A stretch of DNA of 34,177 nt from Ruminococcus sp. (GTDB lineage Bacteria > Bacillota > Clostridia > Oscillospirales > Ruminococcaceae), in assembly GCF_017549005.1 (NCBI RefSeq), contig NZ_JAFYYT010000016.1, forward strand, positions 1 through 34,177, written 5' to 3'. The notes under the pieces are model-generated. The model made no database searches. It saw nothing but the letters and a program-made list of their open reading frames with translations, and had not been told where the DNA came from. This document shows, piece by piece, positions 16,323 to 23,692 of this stretch. The position numbers and the translations under genes were made by a program. Each line of letters starts with the position of its first letter. Within the stretch, counting starts at the first letter, position 1.

Positions 16323-16418
16323 TCAACACAAACGATAATGCAGACCATGCCTTGATATCTTATATTCAACGAAGAACCTTGTATTATCAGGATTACTGCC
16401 GTCAGGGGCACCGTCCAT
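16323..16418 (-). CDS. Possible leader peptide upstream of the CNNM transporter
   Basis: A 31-codon ORF (ATG at 16418, TGA at 16323-16325) lies in the leader of the transporter mRNA, 12 nt after a GGAG site; an in-frame ATG at 16430 is directly adjacent to that site and too close. The peptide begins MDGAPDGSNPDN, dense in Asp, Pro, Gly and Asn, and continues with basic and aromatic residues (RFFVEYKISRHGLHYRLC). Acidic-proline starts occur in leader peptides that sense low Mg2+ by ribosome instability, such as enterobacterial mgtL. That this ORF works so is only an inference. Confidence 0.4.
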   Translation of the reverse strand: MDGAPDGSNPDNTRFFVEYKISRHGLHYRLC

Positions 16419-16453
16419 TGCTGCTTTCATCTCCTTTTTTGTATAGTATTTTT

Positions 16454-16482
16454 ATTATAACGTATTATTGCGTTTTTGTCAA
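16454..16482 (-). promoter_or_regulatory. Consensus promoter of the CNNM transporter operon
   Basis: A perfect TTGACA (16477-16482), a 17-bp spacer and TATAAT (16454-16459) on the minus strand give a predicted start near 16447. A 7-bp hairpin (ACGGAAC / GTTCCGT, 16487-16503) lies directly upstream. Confidence 0.93.
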
Positions 16483-16537
16483 GTGAACGGAACTGCGTTC
16501 CGTACCATTAGCCTACAGGGGCTTTTTCAGTTATTGC

Positions 16538-16567
16538 AAGAAAAGGCTGCACCATAGGTGCAGCCTT
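16538..16567 (-). terminator. Terminator after the ORF at 16579-17112
   Basis: A perfect 11-bp stem (AAGGCTGCACC / GGTGCAGCCTT, 3-nt loop, 16543-16567) is followed by TTCTTG on the minus strand, 12 bp after the stop. Confidence 0.88.
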
Positions 16568-16578
16568 AATAACAAATA

Positions 16579-17112
16579 TCATGCCATTCTGAAAATTGGG
16601 ATTATTTTGCCTGATTCGCAGGTTATAACTCCGCGCATATCCACAGGCTCAAGCCCGATATCCACGAACGAAGCGCCCTGCTTTACCGAAGCAGTATAAA
16701 ATGCAAGTTTTCCGTCAACTTCATTGATGCCGAAAACCATATCGCTGTTCCAGCAGGTGTAATCAATATCCGTTATCTTTTCTTCGGCAGAATCAAAATA
16801 ACCGATATGTGAACGATGTTCGCCCGCCCCCCATGAATACATGTAGTAAAGCTCCGCTGCATTGTCGCCGTTTACATCGGCAACGGCAAAGGATACTGCT
16901 CCCAGACCGCCAAAGCTTTCGCCGAGAGTGTATATCTTGTCATTGTACAGAAGGAAGCTTTTACAGCTCTTGTCGAACTTGAATATCTCAAATCCGTACT
17001 TTTCCTTTATTTCAGGCGGAGTAACATTGTAACACCCGTCATCAGCGTCAATTCCTGTCTTATCCTCAAGCTTCCCGAGGAACAGCGGCACATCTTCGTC
17101 AGACGGAGTCAT
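16579..17112 (-). CDS. Hypothetical protein with FG-GAP-like repeat, possibly 5'-truncated
   Basis: The ORF has 177 codons from an ATG at 17112. It contains AVADVNGDNAAELYYMYSWGAGEHRSHIGYFD, resembling the Asp-x-Asn-Gly-Asp calcium loops of FG-GAP/VCBS repeats found in secreted proteins. Yet it has no signal peptide, and the ATG lacks a properly spaced ribosome site (an AGAGG is 14 nt away). The frame stays open upstream and runs into the 3' end of the xylanase gene, with a sensible-looking peptide (KEFFLIEADTFL) before the ATG. This suggests a surviving 3' part of a longer secreted or lipoprotein gene whose 5' end was lost when the xylanase gene came to lie there. The 20-bp gap to the xylanase stop also allows co-transcription. 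Confidence 0.6.
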   Translation of the reverse strand: MTPSDEDVPLFLGKLEDKTGIDADDGCYNVTPPEIKEKYGFEIFKFDKSCKSFLLYNDKIYTLGESFGGLGAVSFAVADVNGDNAAELYYMYSWGAGEHRSHIGYFDSAEEKITDIDYTCWNSDMVFGINEVDGKLAFYTASVKQGASFVDIGLEPVDMRGVITCESGKIIPIFRMA

Positions 17113-17132
17113 CAGAAATGTGTCGGCCTCTA

Positions 17133-19247
17133 TCAGAAAAAACTCTTTATCTTGCCGAGGAGGTATTCCTGAATACGGAGAGCGTCATTTGAAGTAACAC
17201 CCTCGCTTGTCTTGTCAACATCAGCATTTTCTCTGCCCTGTACTGTGAGACAGTGCTCGTCTGTACCGCCTACGCCGTACTTGTTGGGGTTAGCAAGGCT
17301 CTGCATGATGAGAACTGCGTCACCCATGTCGATCTGTCCGTCACAGTTAGCGTCTCCTGCCAATGTAACAGGAAGCTGACCTGTTACTATTGTAGTTGTG
17401 GTTGTAGAAGTTGTCTTGTCATCTGTTGTTGTAGTTGTAGTGGTCGTTTTCTTTTCCTCTGTAGTTGTTGTGGTGGTAGTAGTTGTCGTTGTTGTCGCAG
17501 AAGTTGTGGTAGTTGTTGTTACCTTGTTATCGCCTGCGATAGTAGTTCTTACAGGGTCAGAAGCTGTCTTGCCGTCAACTATCGACTTGAATGCAGGCTT
17601 AGCCATGAAGTCCTTGTCGAATATGAGCGGATTCTGTGAAGCTCTCCAGCTCTTGGGGTCTGTGATTCCCCAGAAGATAACTGCCGAGATCTTGTCAGCG
17701 TACTTCTCATAGAGGTCGAAGAGGCCCTTGTAGTACTTAGCCTGTACGTCGAAATACTTGTCGCCTGAGTGCTCCTGTACTGTAGCGTCGAGCTCTGTGA
17801 TCTGAACGTCGAGACCGAGGCTTGTGTACTTCTTGAGTGCACTCTCGTACATACCGAGTGACGGGAATGCAGCGTCAAGGCTCTGTCTTACGTCAAGGTG
17901 AGACTGCATACCGATACCGTCGATATTGCCTGCCTTCTTAAGTCTCTCAGCCATTTCGCATACAGCGTCGAGCTTGCCTGTCATATATTCGTTATAGTCG
18001 TTGTAGTAGAGCTTGCAGCCCTTGGGAGCATACTGTCTTGCATACTCGAATGCATAGTCGATGAATGAGTTGTCACCGAATACAGCGACCCAGTCAGAAG
18101 CGCCGTAGTTGTTGGACTGGCTGCAGTGACCTGCCTCACGGGGCTTTCCGTCGTCTGTCCATGCCTCGTTAACAACGTCGCAGGCATAGAAGTTTACGTC
18201 AGGATAGAGCTCTGTGAGAGTTGTGAAGTAGCTCTTGATGTAGTTTTCCATACGCTTCTTCATCTTGTCGGGAGAAACGTAGTCCTTCTTCTCGTCGTAG
18301 TCCTCCTTGAAGAACCACTCAGGAGTCTGGCTGTGCCATACAAGAGTGTGGACTCTTACAGGGATACCGTACTTTCTTGCATAGTTGAGAACAGGCTTTG
18401 CCTGTGAGAAGCTTATCTGAGGAGTCTCGTCGTCGCCTGTCTCCTCGAAGTATGCAAGGGTCTTGGCCTTGTTGAGAACATAGTCGGGCTTCATCTGGTT
18501 GCCGACTGTGATGCTCTCGCCGAAGTGCTTCTGGAGAAGATCCATGAATGGCTGTGAGGACATATCCTCAGGTGAAAGGGCAGTTCCTATCTTGAACTTG
18601 TCCTTGTATATCTCGCTGAGTGAAGGCTGATCGCTCTCAATCTCCACACGGGGAGCTTCTGTGATCTTTACGTCGTCGATGAATATGGACTCCTGGCCGC
18701 CCTCGAAGTATACGTATACGCCTTCCATGCCCTCTGAATAGCTGATAGGAACATTCTTTATCTCAGCCCAGCCGTTTCCGCCGCCGCTGGTTGCCTGAAT
18801 GTTCTGCTTGAGGTTGGAGTATGAGGTGTCTCCGTCAACGCTGAACTGGAAGCTGAGTGTGGTGTTGGTGTACCATTCTCCTCTTACCGAGCAGGAGAAG
18901 TAGTACTGTGTGTCAGGCTCAAGGAAGCCGTCCATGCGGAATGCGGGACCGTGCCATGTGTCGCCTCTCTCGGTAGCGGAAAGTCCGCTTTCGCCGCTCT
19001 TTGCAGCGTCCTTTGAGATAGCAACTACTGTTTTATCGTCGCCGCCTCTGTTTGACCAGTGCTCGAGGTCAGCCTCGCTCTCGAATCCGCACTCGTAAAC
19101 TACTTTGCCTTCTGATGATGCAGTTGTGATGCCGTTGAGCTGTATCTGTGCGGGTGCTACCGCGTGAACAGCCGAAGCCGAAGCTGAAAGCGTCATTGCT
19201 GCACTCATAACGCCAGCTATAAGCTTCTTGAAGTTTTTTCCTCTCAT
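17133..19247 (-). CDS. Cellulosomal endo-1,4-beta-xylanase: CBM22-GH10-dockerin
   Basis: The protein has 704 residues from the ATG at 19247, 8 nt after GGAGG. The signal peptide is about 1-31. A CBM22-type carbohydrate-binding module follows (about 45-195: YECGFESEADLEHWSNRGG ... IFIDDVKI), then the GH10 catalytic domain (about 205-560). In it the general acid is Glu361 in DVVNEAW and the nucleophile Glu485 in QITELDAT; the RVHTLVWHSQTPEWF strand is also typical. A Thr-rich linker (about 577-625) leads to a type I dockerin (635-704) with two calcium loops, the first GDANCDGQIDMGDAVLIMQ and the second diverged (ADVDKTSEGVTSNDALRIQEYL). It hydrolyses xylan outside the cell, docked on a cellulosome scaffoldin. 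It has its own promoter. Confidence 0.97.
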   Translation of the reverse strand: MRGKNFKKLIAGVMSAAMTLSASASAVHAVAPAQIQLNGITTASSEGKVVYECGFESEADLEHWSNRGGDDKTVVAISKDAAKSGESGLSATERGDTWHGPAFRMDGFLEPDTQYYFSCSVRGEWYTNTTLSFQFSVDGDTSYSNLKQNIQATSGGGNGWAEIKNVPISYSEGMEGVYVYFEGGQESIFIDDVKITEAPRVEIESDQPSLSEIYKDKFKIGTALSPEDMSSQPFMDLLQKHFGESITVGNQMKPDYVLNKAKTLAYFEETGDDETPQISFSQAKPVLNYARKYGIPVRVHTLVWHSQTPEWFFKEDYDEKKDYVSPDKMKKRMENYIKSYFTTLTELYPDVNFYACDVVNEAWTDDGKPREAGHCSQSNNYGASDWVAVFGDNSFIDYAFEYARQYAPKGCKLYYNDYNEYMTGKLDAVCEMAERLKKAGNIDGIGMQSHLDVRQSLDAAFPSLGMYESALKKYTSLGLDVQITELDATVQEHSGDKYFDVQAKYYKGLFDLYEKYADKISAVIFWGITDPKSWRASQNPLIFDKDFMAKPAFKSIVDGKTASDPVRTTIAGDNKVTTTTTTSATTTTTTTTTTTTEEKKTTTTTTTTDDKTTSTTTTTIVTGQLPVTLAGDANCDGQIDMGDAVLIMQSLANPNKYGVGGTDEHCLTVQGRENADVDKTSEGVTSNDALRIQEYLLGKIKSFF

Positions 19248-19283
19248 AGTTAATTCCTCCAAAAAATAAATTTTTGTGTCTAT

Positions 19284-19312
19284 ATTGTAACACGATTATG
19301 CACATATGTCAA
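19284..19312 (-). promoter_or_regulatory. Promoter of the xylanase gene
   Basis: TTGACA (19307-19312), a 17-bp spacer and TACAAT (19284-19289) on the minus strand. About 40 bp further upstream (19346-19363) is an imperfect inverted repeat GTGCATAT-ATA-ATATGTGT that could be an operator. Confidence 0.85.
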
Positions 19313-19390
19313 TGCAGCCTGTGAGTAAAGAGCAATAAATGGTTAGCGTGCATATATAATATGTGTAAAAATGGTCAGTTTGTTCAGTTC

Positions 19391-19419
19391 AAAAAACAGG
19401 GGCGGATAATATCCGCCCC
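19391..19419 (-). terminator. Terminator of the small conserved gene
   Basis: A perfect 10-bp stem (GGGGCGGATA / TATCCGCCCC, 1-nt centre, 19399-19419) is followed on the minus strand by TG and six T residues. Confidence 0.92.
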
Positions 19420-19434
19420 TTTCCTGTATCCGTA

Positions 19435-19674
19435 TCAGTCAAGGTACCTGCCAACAGGAGAAGTACTGTACTGCTTGATGATCTTCATTATTACCGATCC
19501 GTCAGCCTGTTCCGTTTCCTCAACTATCTTATACTTTGTCCTTGCTTTTTCAAGTGAAGCCTTGTACTTCCCTATCTCCTCCCTGACAAGCCTTGCCGCA
19601 TAGTCGCGGGGAGCGTCCTCTTTCAGCAAAAAATGCAAGGTCTGACAGATACAAGCCTCTTTGATTCTTTTCAT
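19435..19674 (-). CDS. Small conserved protein of unknown function
   Basis: The protein has 79 residues with a strong GGAGGTG site. It is charged and soluble, with a helical first half (KRIKEACICQTLHFLLKEDAPRDYAARLVREEIGKYKASLEKART) and a beta-like second half ending in IIKQYSTSPVGRYLD. I believe similar short proteins occur in many Clostridia, but I know of no function. It is monocistronic, with its own promoter, a structured leader resembling an attenuator, and a strong terminator. Confidence 0.75.
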   Translation of the reverse strand: MKRIKEACICQTLHFLLKEDAPRDYAARLVREEIGKYKASLEKARTKYKIVEETEQADGSVIMKIIKQYSTSPVGRYLD

Positions 19675-19684
19675 TTAAATGCAC

Positions 19685-19743
19685 CTCCAAAAAAATAAAA
19701 CGTGCAGCAAAAAACCGGACTTACGCAGGGATTGCTACACGTT
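19685..19743 (-). promoter_or_regulatory. Attenuator-like leader hairpin with T tract before the ribosome site
   Basis: On the minus strand AACGTGTAGCA (19733-19743) pairs with TGCTGCACGTT (19699-19709), 11 bp with one G-U. TTTTATTTTTTT follows immediately, then the GGAGGTG ribosome site. The hairpin starts within a few bases of the predicted transcription start, so the transcript could terminate before the gene. Confidence 0.55.
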
Positions 19744-19752
19744 CTTTATTGT

Positions 19753-19781
19753 ATTTTAGCATATTTTGAAGAAAAATTCAA
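19753..19781 (-). promoter_or_regulatory. Promoter of the small conserved gene
   Basis: TTGAAT (19776-19781), a 17-bp spacer and TAAAAT (19753-19758) on the minus strand. The rest of the gap (19782-19990) is AT-rich with no gene or clear signal on either strand. Confidence 0.75.
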
Positions 19782-19994
19782 AGGCAGTTTTGCACAAAAA
19801 TAATTTCCAGCTTATGCATAGAGATGTTATCCGCCATGCAGCCTTGTAAAATTGCACACAATTAATTGAAATTACTCCCCGTTTTTCTAACTCAATAAGC
19901 TGAAATGAAACGCAAGAAAGAGAGAGAAAAGGAGTATAAGTGAGAGATTTCAAGAGAAAACAGAGTATATATTAAAAAAATTCGTGAAAACCTC

Positions 19995-20023
19995 TTGACA
20001 TCGGAGCTCCTATCGTGTATAAT
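19995..20023 (+). promoter_or_regulatory. Consensus promoter of the rplM-rpsI operon
   Basis: A perfect TTGACA (19995-20000), a 17-bp spacer and TATAAT (20018-20023) lie 133 bp upstream of rplM, leaving room for a leader RNA. Confidence 0.95.
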
Positions 20024-20029
20024 TAATCT

Positions 20030-20155
20030 TGCACTGCGGAGGAAAAGGCGTTTTTTCGGGAAGCAAGAGGCAGGTCCTTTAGCTTCTCACAGAGGCTCTG
20101 CCTCTTGTTTCCGAATTCGCTTTCCGTCCGAAATTTATTACAGGAGGAAAATATT
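20030..20155 (+). ncRNA. Probable ribosomal protein L13 leader
   Basis: The transcript leader of about 125 nt holds a 15-bp stem (left arm 20059-20073, right arm 20098-20112, one G-U pair) with a branched-looking loop. It is followed by the AGGAGG site of rplM. Firmicutes are known to have an L13 leader in this position, through which L13 represses its own operon. I identify it by position and structure, not by covariance model. Confidence 0.6.
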
Positions 20156-20584
20156 ATGTCAACTACACTGGCAAAACCCGCTGAAGTAAGCCGTACTTGG
20201 TATATCCTCGACGCTGAGGGCAAGCCCCTCGGTAGAGTTGCTGCTAAGGCTGCTCACATCCTCAGAGGCAAGCACAAGCCTACTTTCACTCCCAACGTTG
20301 ATTGCGGAGACCACGTTATCGTTATCAACTGCGCTAAGGCTGTTCTCACAGGCAGAAAGCTCGAGCAGAAGAAGTACTACTGGCACACAGGCTGGATCGG
20401 CGGCCTTAAGTCCATTTCCTACAAGGATATGATGGCTCAGCAGGCTGACAGAGCTATGATGATCGCTGTTAACGGAATGCTTCCCAACAACAGCCTCGGC
20501 AGAGCTCAGCTCAAGAGACTCAGAACCTACAAGGACGCTAACCACAAGCAGGAGGCTCAGAAGCCTGTTGCTTACGAGCTTTAA
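20156..20584 (+). CDS. rplM: 50S ribosomal protein L13
   Basis: The protein has 142 residues from the ATG at 20156 behind AGGAGG; an in-frame ATG at 20105 lies inside the leader hairpin and is rejected. The L13 signature is complete: RTWYILDAEGKPLGRVAAKAAHILRGKHKP at the N-terminus, DCGDHVIVINCAKAVLTG, KKYYWHTGWIGGLK and AVNGMLPNNSLGRAQLKRLRTY. L13 is an early-assembly large-subunit protein. It is followed after 16 bp by rpsI, the usual pair. Confidence 0.98.
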   Translation: MSTTLAKPAEVSRTWYILDAEGKPLGRVAAKAAHILRGKHKPTFTPNVDCGDHVIVINCAKAVLTGRKLEQKKYYWHTGWIGGLKSISYKDMMAQQADRAMMIAVNGMLPNNSLGRAQLKRLRTYKDANHKQEAQKPVAYEL

Positions 20585-20600
20585 TAGGAGGTGCTTTTAA

Positions 20601-21002
20601 ATGTACGAATCAAAGGTTAAATACTTCTACGGCACAGGCAGAAGAAAGCACTCCGTAGCAAGAGTAAGAATCTACCCCGGTTCAGGTAATGTTACTATCA
20701 ACGGCAGAGGCATCGACGATTACTTCGGTCTTGAGACTCTCAAGCTCATCGTTCGTCAGCCCCTCGCTCTCACAGATAATGTTGAGAAGTTCGATATCGT
20801 TTGCACTGTTGCAGGCGGCGGCGTTACAGGTCAGGCTGGCGCTATCAGACACGGCGTTTCAAGAGCTCTTCTCGAATTCGATCCCGAGCTCCGTCCTACC
20901 CTCAAGAAGGCTGGATTCCTTACCCGTGACCCAAGAATGAAGGAGAGAAAGAAGTACGGTCTCAAGGCTGCACGTCGTGCTCCTCAGTTCTCAAAGCGTT
21001 AA
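20601..21002 (+). CDS. rpsI: 30S ribosomal protein S9
   Basis: The protein has 133 residues with an AGGAGGTG site. S9 features are all present: [39 protein letters not shown], the [19 protein letters not shown] core and the basic C-terminal tail ending FSKR, which reaches the P-site tRNA. The 3' end faces an integrase gene encoded on the other strand 131 bp away. The region behind rpsI is therefore a candidate integration site; rpsI is among the ribosomal-protein genes known as targets for integrative elements in streptococci. Confidence 0.98.
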   Translation: MYESKVKYFYGTGRRKHSVARVRIYPGSGNVTINGRGIDDYFGLETLKLIVRQPLALTDNVEKFDIVCTVAGGGVTGQAGAIRHGVSRALLEFDPELRPTLKKAGFLTRDPRMKERKKYGLKAARRAPQFSKR

Positions 21003-21058
21003 CAGATTTTTTCAGAAACGCCTATATTACGGTATTTACGAGAACCACTTACGAATTT

Positions 21059-21092
21059 GTTCAACAGATTGTTCAACTAAATACTTTGAAAT
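21059..21092 (+). repeat. Candidate left attachment or recombinase-binding site
   Basis: Two GTTCAAC boxes 12 bp apart (21059-21065, 21071-21077) are followed by TAAATACTTTGAAAT. The site lies between the rpsI stop and the integrase gene, and a related sequence occurs at 33765-33815. Confidence 0.45.
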
Positions 21093-21093
21093 C

Positions 21094-21130
21094 AAACCTC
21101 TTTGTCGCGAAACCGACAGAGAGGTTTTTT
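21094..21130 (+). terminator. Terminator between rpsI and the convergent integrase gene
   Basis: A stem of about 14 bp (AAACCTCTTTGTCG / CGACAGAGAGGTTT, one G-U) is followed by a T tract on the plus strand. On the minus strand the left arm's A residues give a weaker T tract, so it may also end the integrase transcript. Confidence 0.85.
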
Positions 21131-21132
21131 GT

Positions 21133-22293
21133 TCATATAAGTTCATCGGAAAGCTTATCATTAATCGTGCTAGCAAGGCATATCTTCTGCTTTTGAAGCA
21201 CATCAGCGTAGATATTCGCAGTAACGCCAATATCGCAATGACCAAGGTGTTCCGAGATTACTTTCAAGTCTACACCACTGTTCAGTAAAAGTGTAGCATT
21301 GCAGTGCCTCAGCTTATGCAAAGTCATATCTTCAAATTCTGAGCCTTTAGTCATGCGCTTCAGAGAGTGGTAAACAGAACCGCGGTCACGATAATTGCCC
21401 AAACCGGAAGGAAAAACCATTTCAGGGTGAGCATACTTGTTCCCAAGTGATACTTTTAACTGCTCGACATAGGTTTGTTGCTCCCTCAGGTATTTTTCTA
21501 CTGTTGAATTCATTGCAATCAAACGAATACTGCTTTTGGTTTTGGGTGAATCAAGGTAATATTCACCGTCAACATGGGACAGTGTATGGTGAATAAATAT
21601 CGTTTTCTTTTCAAAATCAATATCATCCCACGCTAATCCAAGGCATTCTCCGATTCTCATACCAGTGAATAACAGAAATATCAGGATACGCTTCACATCT
21701 TCGTCCCAAGATTTGTCACGGATAAGGTGAAGAAATCGCTTTGTCTCCTCCTCGGACAGAGAATAGCGTTTTCCTGTGTCTTTCTTTTTAGGAATTATCA
21801 CATTTTGACAAGGATTCTCTCTGGCAAAGCCCTGCTGTAATGCTCTGCGATATATGCTTTGTACAACAATATAGACCTTTCTTACCGAGGTTGCATTTAA
21901 ATGATGATCTTTGCTAAGCACTTTCAGAAATCCTGTCAGCATCGGTGTGGTGATGTCTTTGAGCTTCTTGTTGCCGAGAATTGGTGCGATATGATTTCTG
22001 TACTGACTTTTATAGTTCAGAATAGTAGTCGGCTTCAATTCTTCTGGAGCATAATTCTCAAAATACCATTCAGCCAACTCTGAAAAACGCATATTCTCAT
22101 TTAACTGAGCATATCCCTTACAGTGCCTTTCAAATTCAAAAGCATACTCCTGAGCCATCTTTTCTGCCTTTTTCTGTGATGTTCCATTCGGCGGAACATA
22201 GGTTGTGGACTTAAAGAGCTGTTTTCCGCTAATGTCACGACCCGTAAAAACTCTTATGAGAAACTTTCCGTTTCTGTTTGTAATATTTGCCAT
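21133..22293 (-). CDS. Tyrosine recombinase (Tn916-type phage integrase family)
   Basis: The protein has 386 residues from the ATG at 22293 behind AAAGGAGG; the longer frame to 22371 runs through the promoter and is rejected. It catalyses integration and excision of the element. An N-terminal arm-binding region (about 1-50) is followed by a SAM-like core-binding domain (about 68-165, RFSELAEWYFENYAPEELKPTTILNYKS) and the catalytic domain with Arg213 (FTGMRIGE), Lys251/253 (SPKTKS), His326 and Arg329 (LHKLRH), His352 (HLGH) and the nucleophile Tyr362 (ANIYAD). All catalytic residues are intact. It is the outermost gene of the element, facing rpsI, and has its own operator-flanked promoter. Confidence 0.95.
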   Translation of the reverse strand: MANITNRNGKFLIRVFTGRDISGKQLFKSTTYVPPNGTSQKKAEKMAQEYAFEFERHCKGYAQLNENMRFSELAEWYFENYAPEELKPTTILNYKSQYRNHIAPILGNKKLKDITTPMLTGFLKVLSKDHHLNATSVRKVYIVVQSIYRRALQQGFARENPCQNVIIPKKKDTGKRYSLSEEETKRFLHLIRDKSWDEDVKRILIFLLFTGMRIGECLGLAWDDIDFEKKTIFIHHTLSHVDGEYYLDSPKTKSSIRLIAMNSTVEKYLREQQTYVEQLKVSLGNKYAHPEMVFPSGLGNYRDRGSVYHSLKRMTKGSEFEDMTLHKLRHCNATLLLNSGVDLKVISEHLGHCDIGVTANIYADVLQKQKICLASTINDKLSDELI

Positions 22294-22308
22294 ATGACCT
22301 CCTTTACG

Positions 22309-22375
22309 GACTATGGCATATCTCGCATCCTTATTGTAACGTACTTCTCTAGTTATGTCAAGATATGCCATATCT
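22309..22375 (-). promoter_or_regulatory. Integrase promoter flanked by two palindromic operators
   Basis: TTGACA (22356-22361), a 17-bp spacer and TACAAT (22333-22338) on the minus strand. A perfect 15-bp palindrome AGATATG-C-CATATCT (22361-22375) abuts the -35. A second, 12/15 matching copy (22309-22323) lies between the -10 and the ribosome site. This layout suggests repression by a dimeric regulator bound on both sides. Confidence 0.75.
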
Positions 22376-22384
22376 TTTCATCTT

Positions 22385-23557
22385 TTACTCTAACTCTTTA
22401 ATTCTTGTTTTACCCAATCTAAAGCGTTCAAAATCGTCTGATAAGCCACGGGCAGTTATGAATGTCCTTGCCTTTTTCAGATCATTAGTGAGCTGTTCCT
22501 CACGCCCCAGACTTTTGATTTTTGTTCTGATGCTTTCTCTGTCCTTTCTGTAATCTGCATATTCCGATGAAAGTGCATCAAACTGCTGTTTCATGGTTTC
22601 AAGTTCCTGAACGGCAGTATCACGCTCATTTCTGAGCTTACTGATGTTCTTCTCCATAGCCACATATTTCTTGGCTGTATCACTGAGCCTGTCATAGTCT
22701 GCCTTGGAGAGCGTAACTTTCTTTCCGAATACAGATTCTCTGGCTTCGATATTCTCGATCTCACCGATACTTACTTTCTTCTTTGAAAGTTTTTCAAACT
22801 CAGCTGCTGTCTCGTCACATTCAGCTGTCAGCTTCTCTATCTCTGCATTAAGAGTATTGATCCTGTCCTGATGCTCACCGTATTCCTGAACAGTATAGCT
22901 GTAGCCTCTTGACTTCTTCGGTGCTGATATCTCGATACCATGAGCAGTACAGATGTCATGAAGTACATCCCACTCACTAAGCCTCCAGCGATTGATAGCA
23001 TTTGCTCCTGTACCATGTCCCATTTCTTCGAGTGCCTTCGCCATAGCATTTCTGGTATCAAGTCCTCTGCTGAAATGTCCGACAGGGATATAGTCAATGT
23101 GAAGATGCGGTGTAGCTTCATCAAGATGCATCACTGCATTAAATACATGAAGGTTCGGATTCCTTTCCTGAAAACCTTCCATGTATTCACGCAGACATTC
23201 TTTTGCTGTTTCAGCATCCGCTGAATCAACTCCCGTATCGTCCCTGGTTCCTATCTGAACCAGATCCTCATAGAAGCTCTTTTGCTTATTAGCTCCTGTA
23301 ATAACACTCTTACTTGGTTTACGACTGAAAAGATGTTCGAAGTAATCGGATATCTTTCGGTCGTTTCTTTTCTGATGAGCGTTATACCTTTCTATCGCTC
23401 CGTCAAAGAGCTTCCTGTAGGTTTCGCCCAGATCCTGACAAACAAATACTACGTTGTCAGCCGTTCTGGACTTGTCGATATTCCTGGCAGTGAAATCCCG
23501 ATTGTTATGTGACAGGCTGCCTTTACCCTGACACATCGAGATGGATTTTTCGCTCAT
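22385..23557 (-). CDS. MobV-type (Mob/Pre) relaxase
   Basis: The protein has 390 residues with a GGAGGAG site. Relaxases nick the element at oriT and pilot the strand during mobilization. The N-terminal half is the relaxase domain: HNNRDFTARNIDKSRTADN (about 17-35) resembles the N-terminal motif of the Mob/Pre family, and the metal-binding signature HLDEATPHLH lies at 144-153 (His144, His151, His153, with acidic Asp146 and Glu147). The second half (about 230-380) is a long coiled coil rich in Glu, Lys and Leu, common in MobV proteins. No coupling protein or type IV secretion gene is nearby, so a helper element must supply them. A candidate oriT lies directly upstream. Confidence 0.9.
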   Translation of the reverse strand: MSEKSISMCQGKGSLSHNNRDFTARNIDKSRTADNVVFVCQDLGETYRKLFDGAIERYNAHQKRNDRKISDYFEHLFSRKPSKSVITGANKQKSFYEDLVQIGTRDDTGVDSADAETAKECLREYMEGFQERNPNLHVFNAVMHLDEATPHLHIDYIPVGHFSRGLDTRNAMAKALEEMGHGTGANAINRWRLSEWDVLHDICTAHGIEISAPKKSRGYSYTVQEYGEHQDRINTLNAEIEKLTAECDETAAEFEKLSKKKVSIGEIENIEARESVFGKKVTLSKADYDRLSDTAKKYVAMEKNISKLRNERDTAVQELETMKQQFDALSSEYADYRKDRESIRTKIKSLGREEQLTNDLKKARTFITARGLSDDFERFRLGKTRIKELE

Positions 23558-23598
23558 GGATCATCTCCTCCTTCATCACGTCTGACAAGGGCGAATGA

Positions 23599-23692
23599 AC
23601 AGCGCAGGGCGCTGTTTTTACTTGCGGTATGCCGCCAGTAACCCCATAGCACTTTTGACAGCCTTAACAGTCCATCAAAAATGCTAACGGGG
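23599..23692. other. Candidate oriT with inverted repeats
   Basis: Upstream of the relaxase gene are a 7-bp hairpin (ACAGCGC / GCGCTGT, 23599-23615), a short GCGG-TAT-GCCGC element, and a long imperfect inverted repeat. The arms of the latter are 23642-23658 (CCCC-x-TAGCA-x-TTTTGA) and 23675-23692, separated by 16 nt. Relaxases of this family usually act on inverted repeats just upstream of their own gene. The right arm overlaps the 3' end of the primase gene. Confidence 0.5.

Noticed and set aside
16270-16450. M-box (ykoK) magnesium riboswitch upstream of the CNNM gene
   Set aside because: The leader is about 180 nt and lacks the conserved M-box elements and a terminator. A small ORF fits better.
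17398-17712. Val-rich plus-strand ORF
   Set aside because: It is antisense to the Thr-rich linker of the xylanase; the ACA/ACT runs read as valine-rich nonsense on the other strand.
22294-22371. N-terminal extension of the integrase
   Set aside because: It would cover the promoter and operators. The ATG at 22293 has a perfect ribosome site.
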